From Amycolatopsis marina (GTDB lineage: Bacteria; Actinomycetota; Actinomycetes; Mycobacteriales; Pseudonocardiaceae), in NCBI RefSeq assembly GCF_900111885.1, contig NZ_FOKG01000001.1, forward strand, positions 682,001 through 746,000: a stretch of 64,000 bases of DNA, in the 5' to 3' direction. Under the pieces are notes generated by a model that saw only the letters and a list, made by a program, of their open reading frames with translations, did not search any database and had not been told where the DNA came from. Shown here piece by piece: positions 7,817 to 15,934 of this stretch. The translations under genes were made by a program, and so were the position numbers. Numbering within the stretch: position 1 is the stretch's first letter; each line of letters opens with the position of its first letter.

Positions 7817-8818
7817 ATGGGAGTGGCAAGCGGTGACGACCTCGGTACGACGGAGCGCGTGCTCACCCTGCTCGGGCTGCTGCAGCAGCGCCGGGTCTGG
7901 ACCGGCCCCGAGCTCGCCGACCGGCTCGGGGTCACGCCGCGCACGGTGCGGCGGGATGTCGAGCGGCTGCGCACGCTGGGCTATCCGGTGTTCGCCGATC
8001 AGGGTGTCGGAGGCGGCTACCAGCTCGGCCGGGGACAGGAACTGCCGCCGCTGCTGCTCGACGACGCCGAGGCGATCGCCACCGCGGTCTCGCTGCTCGC
8101 CGGTGCGGGTGGCGCGGTGCACGGCGCTGGCGATGCGGCACTCCGGGCGCTGACCAAGCTCGACCGCGTGCTGCCCACCCGGTTGCGGCACGAGGTGCGC
8201 GCGCTTTCCGCCTCGGTGGAGTCCTTCGGCGGAGGTCGTACCCCGGTCGACCCCGAGGTGCTCATGACGCTGGCCAGAGCCTGCCGCGACGAGGTCGAGG
8301 TCGGCTTCGACTACCCCGGACGGGGCGAGGTGCGTCGGCGGCGGGTCGAGCCCTACCGCCTGGTGGCCTCCGACCGGCGCTGGTACCTGCTCGCCTACGA
8401 CCTCGACCGCGACGACTGGCGCAGCTTCCGCGTCGATCGGATGACCGAGGTGACAGCGCGGACCTGGCGCTTCCAGCCGCGCACCGCCCCCGACGCCGCG
8501 ACCTACGTGCAGGAGGGTGTGGCGAGCCGGGTATACCAGCACCAAGCGCGCTTCCTCGTGCAAGCGCCGGCCGACACGGTGCGCGCCCAGGTTCCGGCAT
8601 CGGCGGCCGTCGTGCGCGAGCGAGGGAGTGAGCACTGCGAGGTGCTCAGTGGCGCCGCTGACCTCGACTTCGTGCTCATGCACGTGCTCCTGCTGGGGCA
8701 CGACTTCGAGGTGCTCGACCCGCCGGAACTCGGACGGCGCTGCCACGTGCTGGCGCAGCGGCTGCGGAAAGCAGGCGGCCCGGACACAACAGGGGTGTCC
8801 GGGCCCTCCTCCGACTAG
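7817..8818 (+). CDS. YafY-type HTH/WYL domain transcriptional regulator
   Basis: DNA-binding regulator of 333 aa. The N-terminal winged helix (HTH_11/DeoR-like) is LTLLGLLQQRRVWTGPELAD then RLGVTPRTVRRDVERLRTLG (residues about 15-55). The WYL ligand domain follows (residues about 140-210) with RRRRVEPYRLVASDRRWYLL and the expected W-Y-L triad, and a C-terminal WCX region. WYL domains bind nucleic acid or small ligands. ATG 7817 is used; an in-frame GTG at 7808 is possible. The gene faces away from the DinB-VOC operon, which it probably controls. Confidence 0.88.
   Translation: MGVASGDDLGTTERVLTLLGLLQQRRVWTGPELADRLGVTPRTVRRDVERLRTLGYPVFADQGVGGGYQLGRGQELPPLLLDDAEAIATAVSLLAGAGGAVHGAGDAALRALTKLDRVLPTRLRHEVRALSASVESFGGGRTPVDPEVLMTLARACRDEVEVGFDYPGRGEVRRRRVEPYRLVASDRRWYLLAYDLDRDDWRSFRVDRMTEVTARTWRFQPRTAPDAATYVQEGVASRVYQHQARFLVQAPADTVRAQVPASAAVVRERGSEHCEVLSGAADLDFVLMHVLLLGHDFEVLDPPELGRRCHVLAQRLRKAGGPDTTGVSGPSSD
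8777..8805 (+). terminator. Intrinsic terminator-like hairpin inside the 3' end of the WYL gene
   Basis: GGCCCGGACAC and GTGTCCGGGCC make an 11-bp stem with a 7-nt loop, located in the last codons of the regulator and just before the convergent SDR gene. There is no long T tract. Confidence 0.55.
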
Positions 8819-8826
8819 CGCGTGCC

Positions 8827-9585
8827 CTAGCGCGGAGCCATCCGCAGCGAACCGTCGAGGCGGATGACCTCACCGTTCAGGTAGTCGTGCTCGACGATGT
8901 TCACCGCGAGCTGCGCGTACTCGTCCGGCCGGCCGAGGCGCTGCGGGAACGGCACACCGGCGGCGAGGCCGGCGCGGAACTCCTCGCCGACACCGGCCAG
9001 CATCGGGGTGTCGATGATGCCGGGGGCGATGGTCATCACGCGGATGCCGTGCTTGGCCAGGTCGCGCGCGGCGGGCAGGGTCATCCCGGCGACACCACCC
9101 TTGGACGCGGAGTAGGCGATCTGCCCGATCTGGCCGTCGAACGCGGCCACCGAGGCGGTGTTGATCACGACGCCGCGAGCGTCGTCGGTCAGCGGGTCGG
9201 TCTTGGCGACCGCCTCCGCGCCGAGGCGCATCACGTTGAACGTGCCGAGCAGGTTCACCTCGAGCACCTTGCGGAACAGCTCCAGGTCGTGCGGGCCGTT
9301 CTTGGACAGGATGCGGCCCGCCCAGCCGACGCCCGCGCAGTTGACGATCGTGCGCAGCGGCACGTCCGCACCAGCCGCCTGGTCCACCGCGGCCTGGACC
9401 TGCTCGGCGCTGGTCACATCGGCCTCGACGTAGGTCACGCCCTCGACCTGGTCCGCCTTCTCGATGGAGGCGGCGAGGTCGAGCCCGAAGACCTTGGCGC
9501 CCTTGGCGGCCAGTGCCTTCGCCGTCGCGCCGCCCAGGCCGGATGCGCCCCCGGTGACGATGGCCGCGGTGTCCTTGATCTGCAT
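8827..9585 (-). CDS. SDR family 3-hydroxyacyl-CoA dehydrogenase (HSD17B10-like)
   Basis: NAD-dependent short-chain dehydrogenase of 252 aa. The Rossmann loop TGGASGLGGATAKALAAKGA is at residues 12-31; the acidic residue LDLAAS at the end of beta2 favours NAD; NCAG follows, then the catalytic Ser-Tyr-Lys (NTASVAAFDGQIGQIAYSASKGG) and PGIIDTPML. These features, and the overall length, fit the type-II 3-hydroxyacyl-CoA dehydrogenases used in fatty acid and branched-chain amino acid breakdown. It is monocistronic and convergent with the WYL regulator. Confidence 0.85.
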   Translation of the reverse strand: MQIKDTAAIVTGGASGLGGATAKALAAKGAKVFGLDLAASIEKADQVEGVTYVEADVTSAEQVQAAVDQAAGADVPLRTIVNCAGVGWAGRILSKNGPHDLELFRKVLEVNLLGTFNVMRLGAEAVAKTDPLTDDARGVVINTASVAAFDGQIGQIAYSASKGGVAGMTLPAARDLAKHGIRVMTIAPGIIDTPMLAGVGEEFRAGLAAGVPFPQRLGRPDEYAQLAVNIVEHDYLNGEVIRLDGSLRMAPR

Positions 9586-9738
9586 TTTCTTGGTGTCCTT
9601 CCTGTTCCCAGTCTGCGGACAGGTTAACGCCCGTTCGCGCCCCCTCGGGGAGTGTGCCTCCTCACCTGTCGCGCGGAGTACGTGGGCAGGTCCTCTTCCG
9701 TTTGCGGGGCGGTCAACTGCGGCTGGGACTTTCTGTGC

Positions 9739-11043
9739 ATGAGCTCAGCTCGCATCGTGGTTGTCGGGACGGGATACGTAGGACTCACCACCGGGGCGTG
9801 CCTCGCCAGCCTCGGACATCAGGTGACCTGCGTCGACGTGGACAAGGCCAAGATCGCCAGGCTCGCCGCCGGGCGAGTGGACATCATGGAGCCCGGCCTC
9901 GCCGAGCTCGTCACGCGGGGGCTGACCTCCCGCAGACTCTCGTTCGTGGTCGGTGCGCGCGACGCCGTCGCCGATGCGGACGGAGTGTTCCTGTGCGTCC
10001 CGACGCCGATGGGTGCGGGTGGCGCGGCCGACCTGCGTGCGGTCGAGGCGGTGGCCGCCGAGATCCGCGACGGGCTGCCGTCCGGATGCACGCTGATCAC
10101 CAAGTCGACCGTGCCCGTGGGCACCTCCGCACGGATCCGGGACCTGCTCCGCCGGGACGACCTGCCGGTGGTGTCGAACCCGGAGTTCCTGCGGGAGGGG
10201 ACGGCGGTCGCGGACTTCCTCGGCCCCGACCGGATCGTCGTCGGCTCGGACGACCTCGACGCGGCCCGCTGGGTGGCCGAGCTGTACCGGGACCTGGCCG
10301 CACCGACAGTGGTCACCGACGCGGCGAGCGCGGAACTGGTCAAGTACGCCGCGAACTGCTTCCTCGCGATAAAACTGTCCTACGTGAACTCCATCGCCGA
10401 ACTGTGCGAACGCCTCGGTGCCGACATCGACGCCGTGACCGACGGTATGGGCCACGACCGGCGGATCGGCCGGTCCTTCCTCCGGCCAGGGCCGGGCTGG
10501 GGCGGGTCCTGCCTGCCCAAGGACACCAGCGCGCTGCTGAACATCGCCGAATCGGTGCGCTTCGACTTCGGCCTGCTGTCGGCGGCGGTGGACGAGAACC
10601 TCTTCCAGCGGGACCGGATCATCTCCAAGATCGCCGGTGCCGTCGGCGGGAACCTCTCCGCCGCCCGGATCGGCCTGCTGGGCCTCGCCTTCAAGGCCGG
10701 GACGAACGACCTGCGTGACTCGCCCGCCCTGGCCGTGGCCTCGGTGCTGTGCGCGCACGGCGCGGAGGTCACGGCCTACGACCCCGCGGTCGGCGGCGAG
10801 CTGCCGGGGATGACCGTCGTCGACGACGCCTACCGCGTGGCGAAGGACGCCGACGTCGTCGTCGTACTCACCGAGTGGCAGGAGTTCCGGAGGCTGGACT
10901 GGGCGCACATCGGTGAGCTGATGGCCGGCGACGCCGTGGTGGACACCCGAAACCTGCTCGACCCCGGGGCGATTCTGGACGCGGGCCTGTCCTGGCAGGG
11001 CATCGGTCGCCCGCGGCGCCAACGTCGCCTCACCACCGCCTGA
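9739..11043 (+). CDS. ugd: UDP-glucose 6-dehydrogenase family protein
   Basis: NAD-dependent sugar-nucleotide dehydrogenase, 434 aa, converting UDP-glucose to UDP-glucuronate in two oxidations. It shows the Rossmann motif IVVVGTGYVGLTTGACLA at residue 5, KSTVPVGTS, the substrate lysine in CFLAIKLSYVNSIAELCE, and the catalytic cysteine in GGSCLPKDTSALL (residue about 257). ATG 9739 fits the family start. No polysaccharide genes flank it directly, so it may supply UDP-GlcA to the glycan locus at 21-28 kb. GDP-mannose or UDP-ManNAc dehydrogenase is the alternative, but the length favours UDP-glucose. Confidence 0.85.
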   Translation: MSSARIVVVGTGYVGLTTGACLASLGHQVTCVDVDKAKIARLAAGRVDIMEPGLAELVTRGLTSRRLSFVVGARDAVADADGVFLCVPTPMGAGGAADLRAVEAVAAEIRDGLPSGCTLITKSTVPVGTSARIRDLLRRDDLPVVSNPEFLREGTAVADFLGPDRIVVGSDDLDAARWVAELYRDLAAPTVVTDAASAELVKYAANCFLAIKLSYVNSIAELCERLGADIDAVTDGMGHDRRIGRSFLRPGPGWGGSCLPKDTSALLNIAESVRFDFGLLSAAVDENLFQRDRIISKIAGAVGGNLSAARIGLLGLAFKAGTNDLRDSPALAVASVLCAHGAEVTAYDPAVGGELPGMTVVDDAYRVAKDADVVVVLTEWQEFRRLDWAHIGELMAGDAVVDTRNLLDPGAILDAGLSWQGIGRPRRQRRLTTA

Positions 11044-11057
11044 CCCCGTCTCCGATC

Positions 11058-11081
11058 TCGCACTTTCCCGGGAAAGTGCGA
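11058..11081. repeat. Palindromic repeat, GCACTTTCCCGGGAAAGTGC family, copy A
   Basis: A perfect 24-nt palindrome centred on CCCGGG, whose core is GCACTTTCCCGGGAAAGTGC. It is the first of three copies downstream of the UDP-glucose dehydrogenase gene; another perfect copy is at 40970. As RNA each forms a strong hairpin and may also terminate transcription. Confidence 0.9.
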
Positions 11082-11102
11082 TACCCCGGGTACGCAACTA
11101 CC

Positions 11103-11122
11103 GCACTTTCCCGGGAAAGTGC
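11103..11122. repeat. Palindromic repeat, same family, copy B
   Basis: Perfect 20-nt palindrome GCACTTTCCCGGGAAAGTGC, 21 bases after copy A. The 22 bases between copies, which include TACCCCGGGTA (itself symmetric), are also closely matched upstream of the copy at 40970, so the repeated unit is longer than the palindrome. Confidence 0.9.
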
Positions 11123-11158
11123 AGGTCCTAAGACTCTCGTCCGAGGTCGCGGGCTTGC

Positions 11159-11190
11159 CCCCTCGCACTTTTCCGGGAAAGTGCGAGGGG
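11159..11190. repeat. Palindromic repeat, same family, copy C (imperfect)
   Basis: Inverted repeat with CCCCTCGCACTTT and AAAGTGCGAGGGG arms around TCCGGG. It shares the CGCACTTT half-site with copies A and B but differs at the centre. It lies 56 bases before the gamma-glutamyltransferase start. Confidence 0.85.
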
Positions 11191-11246
11191 CGGGCCCGGC
11201 GAATAAGTTAGTTGGGTAAACGAAAGTCTTCGCCTACGCTGGTGAC

Positions 11247-13031
11247 GTGTTCACGACGAGGCCGGAACTCGCCGGCACCCACGGCATGGTCGCGTCCACG
11301 CACTGGCTCGCGTCGGCCACCGCCATGGCGGTGCTCGAGGACGACGGCAACGCCTTCGACGCCGCGGTCGCGGCCGGATTCGTCCTGCAGGTCGCCGAAC
11401 CGCACCTGAACGGACCCGCGGGCCAGGTCCCCGCGATCTTCGCGACCGCAGCCGACCGTACCCCTCGAGTCCTCTGTGGTCAGGGAACCGCACCCTCGGC
11501 CGCGACACCGGAGCACTTCGCCGGACTCGGGCTCGACCTGATTCCCGGCAGCGGCCTGCTCTCCGCAACCGTCCCCGGCGCGTGGGACGGTTGGCTGCTG
11601 CTCCTGCGCGACCACGGCACCAAGCGCTTGCGCGACATCCTCGGTTACGCAATCTCCTATGCCTGGAACGGCGTCCCCGTGGTCGATCGGATCACCAGCA
11701 CGATCGGCACGGTCGCCGACCTCTTCGCCCGGCACTGGCCCACGTCCGCCCAGCTCTGGCTGCCCGGTGGCGAGCCGCCCGCGCCGGGTTCCCTGCACAG
11801 CAACCGCACGTTGGCCCGCACGTGGCAGCGTCTGCTGACCGAGGCCGAGACGGCGAGCGGCCGCGAGGCCCAGATCGACGCCGCCCGTAGGGCCTGGTCG
11901 CACGGCTTCGTCGCCGAAGCGGTCGACGCCTTCAGCAGGAAGGCGTTCCGGGACGACTCGGGCCGCGATCACGCGGGCCTGCTCACCGGGGACGACCTGG
12001 CGAACTGGGAGGCGACCTACGAGGACGCGCTGATCACCGACCTCGGCGAGTGGAGCCTCGCCAAATGTGGCGCCTGGACCCAGGGGCCCGCACTGGCGCA
12101 ACAGTTGCTGATGCTGAACGGCTTCCGCGACGAGTTGTCGTACGTCGACGGCGTCCCCACGGCGCACACCGTCCACGTGGCCACCGAGGTCACGAAGCTG
12201 GCCTTCGCCGACCGCGAGGCCTGGTACGGCGACAGCGACGACGTGCCGCTCGACCTGCTGCTTTCCCCGGAGTACACCGAGGCCAGGCGAGCGCTGGTGG
12301 GCGCGCAGGCCAGCGCCGAGCTGCGACCGGGGGCACCCGGCGGCAGGCAGCCGCGGCTGCCGGACGTGCTCGCCCGGACCCGCGGCGGCGGCTCCGGTTC
12401 CGGCGCGACCGGCGAGCCGACCGTCAGCCCCACCGGAGCGTCCAGGGGCGACACCGTCCACATCGACATCGTCGACTCGTTCGGCAACATGATTTCCGCG
12501 ACGCCCTCCGGCGGCTGGCTGCAGTCCAGCCCGACGATCCCCGAGCTGGGTTTCTGCCTCGACTCCCGCGCCCAGATGTTCTGGCTGGAACAGGGCCTGC
12601 CCAACTCGCTCGCGCCGGGGAAACGGCCGAGGATCACCCTGTCGCCCTCGATGGCGCTGCGTGGCGGGGAGCCGACGATTGCGTTCGGCACTCCGGGCGG
12701 TGACCAGCAGGACCAGTGGCAGGTGTGCTTCTGGCTGGCGCACACGATCGACGAGCTGAACCTCCAGCAGGCCATCGACTCCCCGGCCTGGCACACGACG
12801 GCTTTCCCCAGCTCGTTCTACCCGCGCTCGTGGACACCCCGAGAACTGGTCGTGGAATCGCGGCTCGGCGCCGAGGCGATCGAGGAGCTGCGCGAACGCG
12901 GGCACGAGGTGGTGGACGCCGGTCCGTGGGCCCTCGGCCGGCTGTCCGCGGTGTCCCGCGATCGGGCCACCGGCATCCTGCGTGGCGCCGCGAACGCCCG
13001 CGGCATGCAGGGCTACGCCGTCGGCCGCTGA
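11247..13031 (+). CDS. Gamma-glutamyltransferase family (Ntn hydrolase) protein
   Basis: 594-aa enzyme of the gamma-glutamyltranspeptidase family, which self-cleaves and then hydrolyses or transfers gamma-glutamyl or similar acyl groups. The large-subunit opening GMVASTHWLASATAMAVLEDDGNAFDAAVAAGFVL (in parts: GMVASTHWLASATA, GNAFDAAVAAGFVL) and N-G-P-AG sequence are typical. The predicted nucleophile is Thr403 in GDTVHIDIVDSFGNM, followed by the substrate loop GKRPRITLSPSMAL and the FGTPGGDQQDQWQ glycine motif. No signal peptide, so it appears cytosolic, unlike classical Ggt. The branch is often annotated only as GGT family; substrate may be acyl-amide rather than glutathione. GTG 11247 start. 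Confidence 0.85.
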   Translation: MFTTRPELAGTHGMVASTHWLASATAMAVLEDDGNAFDAAVAAGFVLQVAEPHLNGPAGQVPAIFATAADRTPRVLCGQGTAPSAATPEHFAGLGLDLIPGSGLLSATVPGAWDGWLLLLRDHGTKRLRDILGYAISYAWNGVPVVDRITSTIGTVADLFARHWPTSAQLWLPGGEPPAPGSLHSNRTLARTWQRLLTEAETASGREAQIDAARRAWSHGFVAEAVDAFSRKAFRDDSGRDHAGLLTGDDLANWEATYEDALITDLGEWSLAKCGAWTQGPALAQQLLMLNGFRDELSYVDGVPTAHTVHVATEVTKLAFADREAWYGDSDDVPLDLLLSPEYTEARRALVGAQASAELRPGAPGGRQPRLPDVLARTRGGGSGSGATGEPTVSPTGASRGDTVHIDIVDSFGNMISATPSGGWLQSSPTIPELGFCLDSRAQMFWLEQGLPNSLAPGKRPRITLSPSMALRGGEPTIAFGTPGGDQQDQWQVCFWLAHTIDELNLQQAIDSPAWHTTAFPSSFYPRSWTPRELVVESRLGAEAIEELRERGHEVVDAGPWALGRLSAVSRDRATGILRGAANARGMQGYAVGR

Positions 13032-13043
13032 TTTCGGGGAGTG

Positions 13044-13343
13044 TCAGGCCAGGTCGAACGCGGCGCGAATCGCTTCGGCCAGCTGGGCTTCCTGCTCGGG
13101 CAGCAGAAACCCGATATGGCGGCCGAGTGCGTTCTTGGGCACGGTGACGATGTTGTCGCAACTGACGACGCTGTCGTGGTCGAGACCGTTCGCGCCGTCA
13201 ACCGGCACCTCGGTGGACAGGCCGCGAATCGTGCTGGTGATGGGCGCGACGCTGACCCGCGTGAGATGGGGCCGCACCAATTCCCGGGTAAGGACGAGCA
13301 CCGGGCGCGCCTTGTCCAGCTTGGCGATGTGGATCGGGCGCAT
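13044..13343 (-). CDS. MazF/PemK-family type II toxin
   Basis: 99-aa predicted endoribonuclease. MRPIHIAKLDKARPVLVLTRE is the classical MazF beginning (K-x-RPVLVL), then VAPITSTIRGLSTEVPV, SVVSCDNIVTVPKNAL and the C-terminal helix. The arginine-threonine pair around APITSTIRG forms the expected active site. ATG 13343 overlaps the antitoxin stop (ATGA), so a TTG one codon upstream is not needed. Together with the upstream ribbon-helix-helix gene it forms a toxin-antitoxin operon with the usual antitoxin-first order. Confidence 0.9.
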   Translation of the reverse strand: MRPIHIAKLDKARPVLVLTRELVRPHLTRVSVAPITSTIRGLSTEVPVDGANGLDHDSVVSCDNIVTVPKNALGRHIGFLLPEQEAQLAEAIRAAFDLA

Positions 13344-13579
13344 CAATCCAGGTCATTCATGGGAGTACGGGCGGCGTACTCCGCGAGTTCATCCATATCG
13401 TGATCGTTGTGCAGGCCGCTCAGGATGGCGGCATCACGAGCGGCGACCGTTCGCCGTCGTTCCCGCTCAACCGCCTGTGCCACGAGCGCGGCCCTGCTGG
13501 TGGCCGTTCCATGTTCGACGGCTCGGTCGATGAACTCGACCAGGTCGTCCGGGAGCCGTACCGCGATCTGCTTGCTCAT
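13343..13579 (-). CDS. Ribbon-helix-helix antitoxin (MazE-like, CopG fold)
   Basis: 78-aa antitoxin and autorepressor. MSKQIAVRLPDDLVEFIDRA is a ribbon-helix-helix DNA-binding domain (beta strand then two helices, residues 1-45). The acidic C-terminal tail (DHDMDELAEYAARTPMNDLD) would cap the MazF-like toxin. ATG 13579 is clear; a longer frame upstream is only read-through. The toxin start overlaps its stop by 4 bp. A strongly palindromic promoter lies right upstream. Confidence 0.9.
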   Translation of the reverse strand: MSKQIAVRLPDDLVEFIDRAVEHGTATSRAALVAQAVERERRRTVAARDAAILSGLHNDHDMDELAEYAARTPMNDLD

Positions 13580-13586
13580 ACCACAA

Positions 13587-13605
13587 TGGTACCAGCGCGG
13601 TACCA
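13587..13605. promoter_or_regulatory. Inverted-repeat operator of the toxin-antitoxin operon
   Basis: TGGTACC-AGCGC-GGTACCA is a perfect 7-bp inverted repeat 8 bases upstream of the antitoxin start. It overlaps a second short repeat (TACCA-CAA-TGGTA). Such tandem symmetric sites are typical for RHH antitoxin autoregulation. Confidence 0.7.
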
Positions 13606-13659
13606 ACTTCGATGTCACTCCGAGTACCAGACAGGCCGCGCGCTGCCCTTCGCCACTGT

Positions 13660-13977
13660 TCAACTCGAATCCGCTACGACGCGGGCCAGGATGACGACAC
13701 CCAAGGCGAGCACAGCACACGTCGCGGCAAGCCACACGTAGCTCTGCATCGGAGAGTCATAAAGGGTGTGCTCGTCGCGGTACCGGTTCAACCGCGTGCC
13801 GATCAGCCTGATGAGGACGGCGCTGAGTACGAACCCCATTGCCCAGCCTGCGTCGGTGATCAGGGATTTCCCGTCGAACACCTCTTGAACAACCGCGCCG
13901 AAGACAAGCCCGGCCAGCAAAAGTGGGAAAACGAGGCAGCCCGCCCCCGTCCATCTGACCGCTCCGACCTGGAACAT
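13660..13977 (-). CDS. Hypothetical membrane protein, three predicted helices
   Basis: 105 aa if started at ATG 13977, which has a GAGGAGAC ribosome site; the frame stays open further upstream without signals. Three hydrophobic segments are visible: GCLVFPLLLAGLVFGAVV, AGWAMGFVLSAVLIRLIG and YVWLAATCAVLALGVVILA. Between helices 2 and 3 is a polar RLNRYRDEHTLYDSP loop. I do not recognise the family. It is monocistronic, between the toxin-antitoxin pair and the sigma operon. Confidence 0.65.
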   Translation of the reverse strand: MFQVGAVRWTGAGCLVFPLLLAGLVFGAVVQEVFDGKSLITDAGWAMGFVLSAVLIRLIGTRLNRYRDEHTLYDSPMQSYVWLAATCAVLALGVVILARVVADSS

Positions 13978-14053
13978 GCCACGTCTCCTCGGACCTGCGG
14001 ATTCACGTCCTCGCAAGGTTAGTGCGCCGGAGGTCCATGCGATGCTCACGCGC

Positions 14054-14416
14054 TCAACCGCCGGTCGGGTCCTCGGCGATCACCCAGTACTCGACGAACC
14101 GGTCCCCGTCGCGGCGCAGCAGGTCGTGGCCATGGAATTCCGAAGGCGAACCCTGGTAGCGCCCGGTCGCCACCCACCGGCCCGCCACCAGGTCACCCTG
14201 CTCGATCGGCCCGAGTTCGATGTCGAAGCTCAGCTCGTCGAACATCTCTCTGCCCTGACGGATCACGGCGGCCAGCTCGTCCGGACCATGTACGAGGCCA
14301 GGTTGCCCCGGCCAGTTGCCGACGAAGTCGTCGGAGACCACGCCTCGCGCGATCGCCGGGAGGTCGGCGAGGCTGCCGTTCCACAGTTCGTGGATCCAGC
14401 GTTCGTACATCGTCAT
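14054..14416 (-). CDS. SnoaL-like (NTF2-fold) protein
   Basis: 120-aa protein of the SnoaL/ketosteroid-isomerase-like fold: YERWIHELWNGSLADLPAIA, a central DDFVGNWPG, MFDELSFDIELGPIEQGDLV, then GRWVATGRYQGSPSEFHGHD and a final RFVEYWVIAED. Members are polyketide cyclases or small hydrolases; here there is no biosynthetic cluster, so the role is open. Its ATG shares a base with the stop of the double-VOC gene (TGATG), so it is the last gene of the sigma-factor operon. Confidence 0.8.
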   Translation of the reverse strand: MTMYERWIHELWNGSLADLPAIARGVVSDDFVGNWPGQPGLVHGPDELAAVIRQGREMFDELSFDIELGPIEQGDLVAGRWVATGRYQGSPSEFHGHDLLRRDGDRFVEYWVIAEDPTGG

Positions 14417-15321
14417 CAGCCCTCCCACAGCCAGAACTCGACCCCCTGGTTGTCCACGCAGTCGGCAGTACGCCCATAGGGTTCCTGCTTGGTTTCCCGT
14501 ACCTGTCCACCCTGTGCCAGCACCCGCCCGGCGGCGCTGTCCAGGTCGTCCACCGCGTACATCAGCTTCCAGCCGGGGTACTCCTGCCCGCCCCAGATTC
14601 CGGCGTCCGGTAGTCCGCTGCCCTCCACATGCCAGGCTCGCGGCACGGTTCCCGTGGCGAACTGCCAGCCCAGCACGGCGCCGTAGAACGACCGGGCCGC
14701 CTCGTCGTCCGGCACGGTGAAGGTGAAGTACGCGGCGTGGCCGTGCCTCGGTGCCGGTGCTCCCGCCGACGACCGCCGCGGCGCCTGGCTGACCATCCAG
14801 CGCTGACCGAACGGGTCCCGGATGCTGCCGGTCCGCCCGTGCCCCCGGTCCTCTGCCGGGCTCAGCAACTCGGCGCCCCGCTCGACCGCTCGCGTCAGGG
14901 TCGCGTCCACATCGGTCGCCTCCACCCGCAGCGAGGCGCCGCCGACCCCGGCGACGTGGCCGACCTCGGGGAACTCCTCGGCCATCATCAGCACCGAGTC
15001 GCCGATCGCCACCTCGGCGTGCCCGATCTTGCCGTCCTCCATCACGATCGGCTCGCCCCTGCGCTCGGCGCCGAACACCTCGACGTAGAAGTTGAGTGCC
15101 CGCCGGGCGTTGTCCACGACGAGGTAGGGGCTGATCGAGTGGTAGTCGGCTCGTGGGCCCGCCTGGGCGGGTTCCGTGGTGGTCATGGTGTCTCCAGTCG
15201 TGGTCGGGGCAGGCAGGATGAGGCTGCGCAACCGCTCCCGCAGGTCGTCGGCGAACGCCGGGTCCGGGGCGATCGGCTGGTGCGGCCTGCGGAGGGTGGC
15301 CAACGGATCGTTGTCAGTCAT
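14416..15321 (-). CDS. Two-domain VOC protein (PhnB-like plus glyoxalase-like)
   Basis: 301 aa, two consecutive VOC modules after a 60-aa N-terminal segment. Module 1 (about residues 60-180) reads YLVVDNARRALNFYVEVFGA and IRDPFGQRWMVSQ, as in PhnB-like proteins. Module 2 (about residues 190-300) reads YFTFTVPDDEAARSFYGAVL and ends CVDNQGVEFWLWEG. The N-terminal segment (PLATLRRPHQPIAPDPAFAD, LRERLRSLILP) looks like a stub found in VOC proteins encoded beside ECF sigma factors. The start lies inside the end of the sigma gene (8-bp overlap). Confidence 0.85.
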   Translation of the reverse strand: MTDNDPLATLRRPHQPIAPDPAFADDLRERLRSLILPAPTTTGDTMTTTEPAQAGPRADYHSISPYLVVDNARRALNFYVEVFGAERRGEPIVMEDGKIGHAEVAIGDSVLMMAEEFPEVGHVAGVGGASLRVEATDVDATLTRAVERGAELLSPAEDRGHGRTGSIRDPFGQRWMVSQAPRRSSAGAPAPRHGHAAYFTFTVPDDEAARSFYGAVLGWQFATGTVPRAWHVEGSGLPDAGIWGGQEYPGWKLMYAVDDLDSAAGRVLAQGGQVRETKQEPYGRTADCVDNQGVEFWLWEG

Positions 15322-15934
15322 CACAGCCCTCCTTCCGCTCGTACTCGGCCCGGAACGCTGACCGGGCGCGTACCAGCAGCGCCTCCGTGGCATGCACCGT
15401 TCTGTCGAGGATCTCCGCGACATCCGGGACGCCGAGCCCGTCGAGGTAGCGCAAGGTCAGTGCGGCCCGGTGATGCGCCCCCATCGCGGCGAGCACCTGC
15501 CGGGCTCGCAGGGCGTCGAGTTCGGCGTCCCATGGGTCCACCGACTCCGGTTCGGCCTCGTGGACCAGCCGCAACCCGCGTTGCTCCCGCTCACGGCGAC
15601 GCCAATGGTCGGCGAGCTTGTGCCGCGCGACCCCGATCAGCCATGGAATGCTCACCGCGGGCGCGTCCGGCTTGCGCGTCGCGGCGACAGCCCCGAGGAA
15701 CGTCTCCGAGGTCAGCTCCTCGGCGAGCGCCCGGTTCCCGCACCGGGACAGCAGGTAGCCGTAGACCTCCGGCAGCGCCGCGTCGTAGGTCTCCAGCAGC
15801 GCGAATGCCGGATCTCGGTGCACCCGTGGCTCGCTCTGTGTCCGATCGGCGTCACTCCGCAAGCTCCGCTCCACGTGCAGTTCGCTCGCGGGCTGCGGAG
15901 GGTCCGCGCCGGTCTCGCTGGGTGGCTCGCTCAC
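15314..15934 (-). CDS. ECF RNA polymerase sigma factor
   Basis: Sigma-70 family ECF factor, 206 aa from GTG 15934. Region 2 is FALLETYDAALPEVYGYLLS to LTSETFLGAVAATR and the helix IPWLIGVARHKLADHWRRRE (-10 recognition). Region 4 is LAAMGAHHRAALTLRYLDGL, GVPDVAEILDRTVHATEALL with a helix-turn-helix. No adjacent anti-sigma gene is seen; instead the sigma gene overlaps a small conserved gene upstream (GTGA) and a double-VOC gene downstream. Co-translation with VOC proteins suggests a response to a small toxic metabolite. Confidence 0.88.
   Translation of the reverse strand: MSEPPSETGADPPQPASELHVERSLRSDADRTQSEPRVHRDPAFALLETYDAALPEVYGYLLSRCGNRALAEELTSETFLGAVAATRKPDAPAVSIPWLIGVARHKLADHWRRREREQRGLRLVHEAEPESVDPWDAELDALRARQVLAAMGAHHRAALTLRYLDGLGVPDVAEILDRTVHATEALLVRARSAFRAEYERKEGCDD

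Noticed and set aside
9586-9738. 87-base N-terminal extension of the UDP-glucose dehydrogenase
   Set aside because: Cys-rich, unlike family starts; ATG 9739 directly precedes the Rossmann strand.
11208-12905. 565-codon minus-strand frame over the gamma-glutamyltransferase
   Set aside because: Antisense shadow with no domain.
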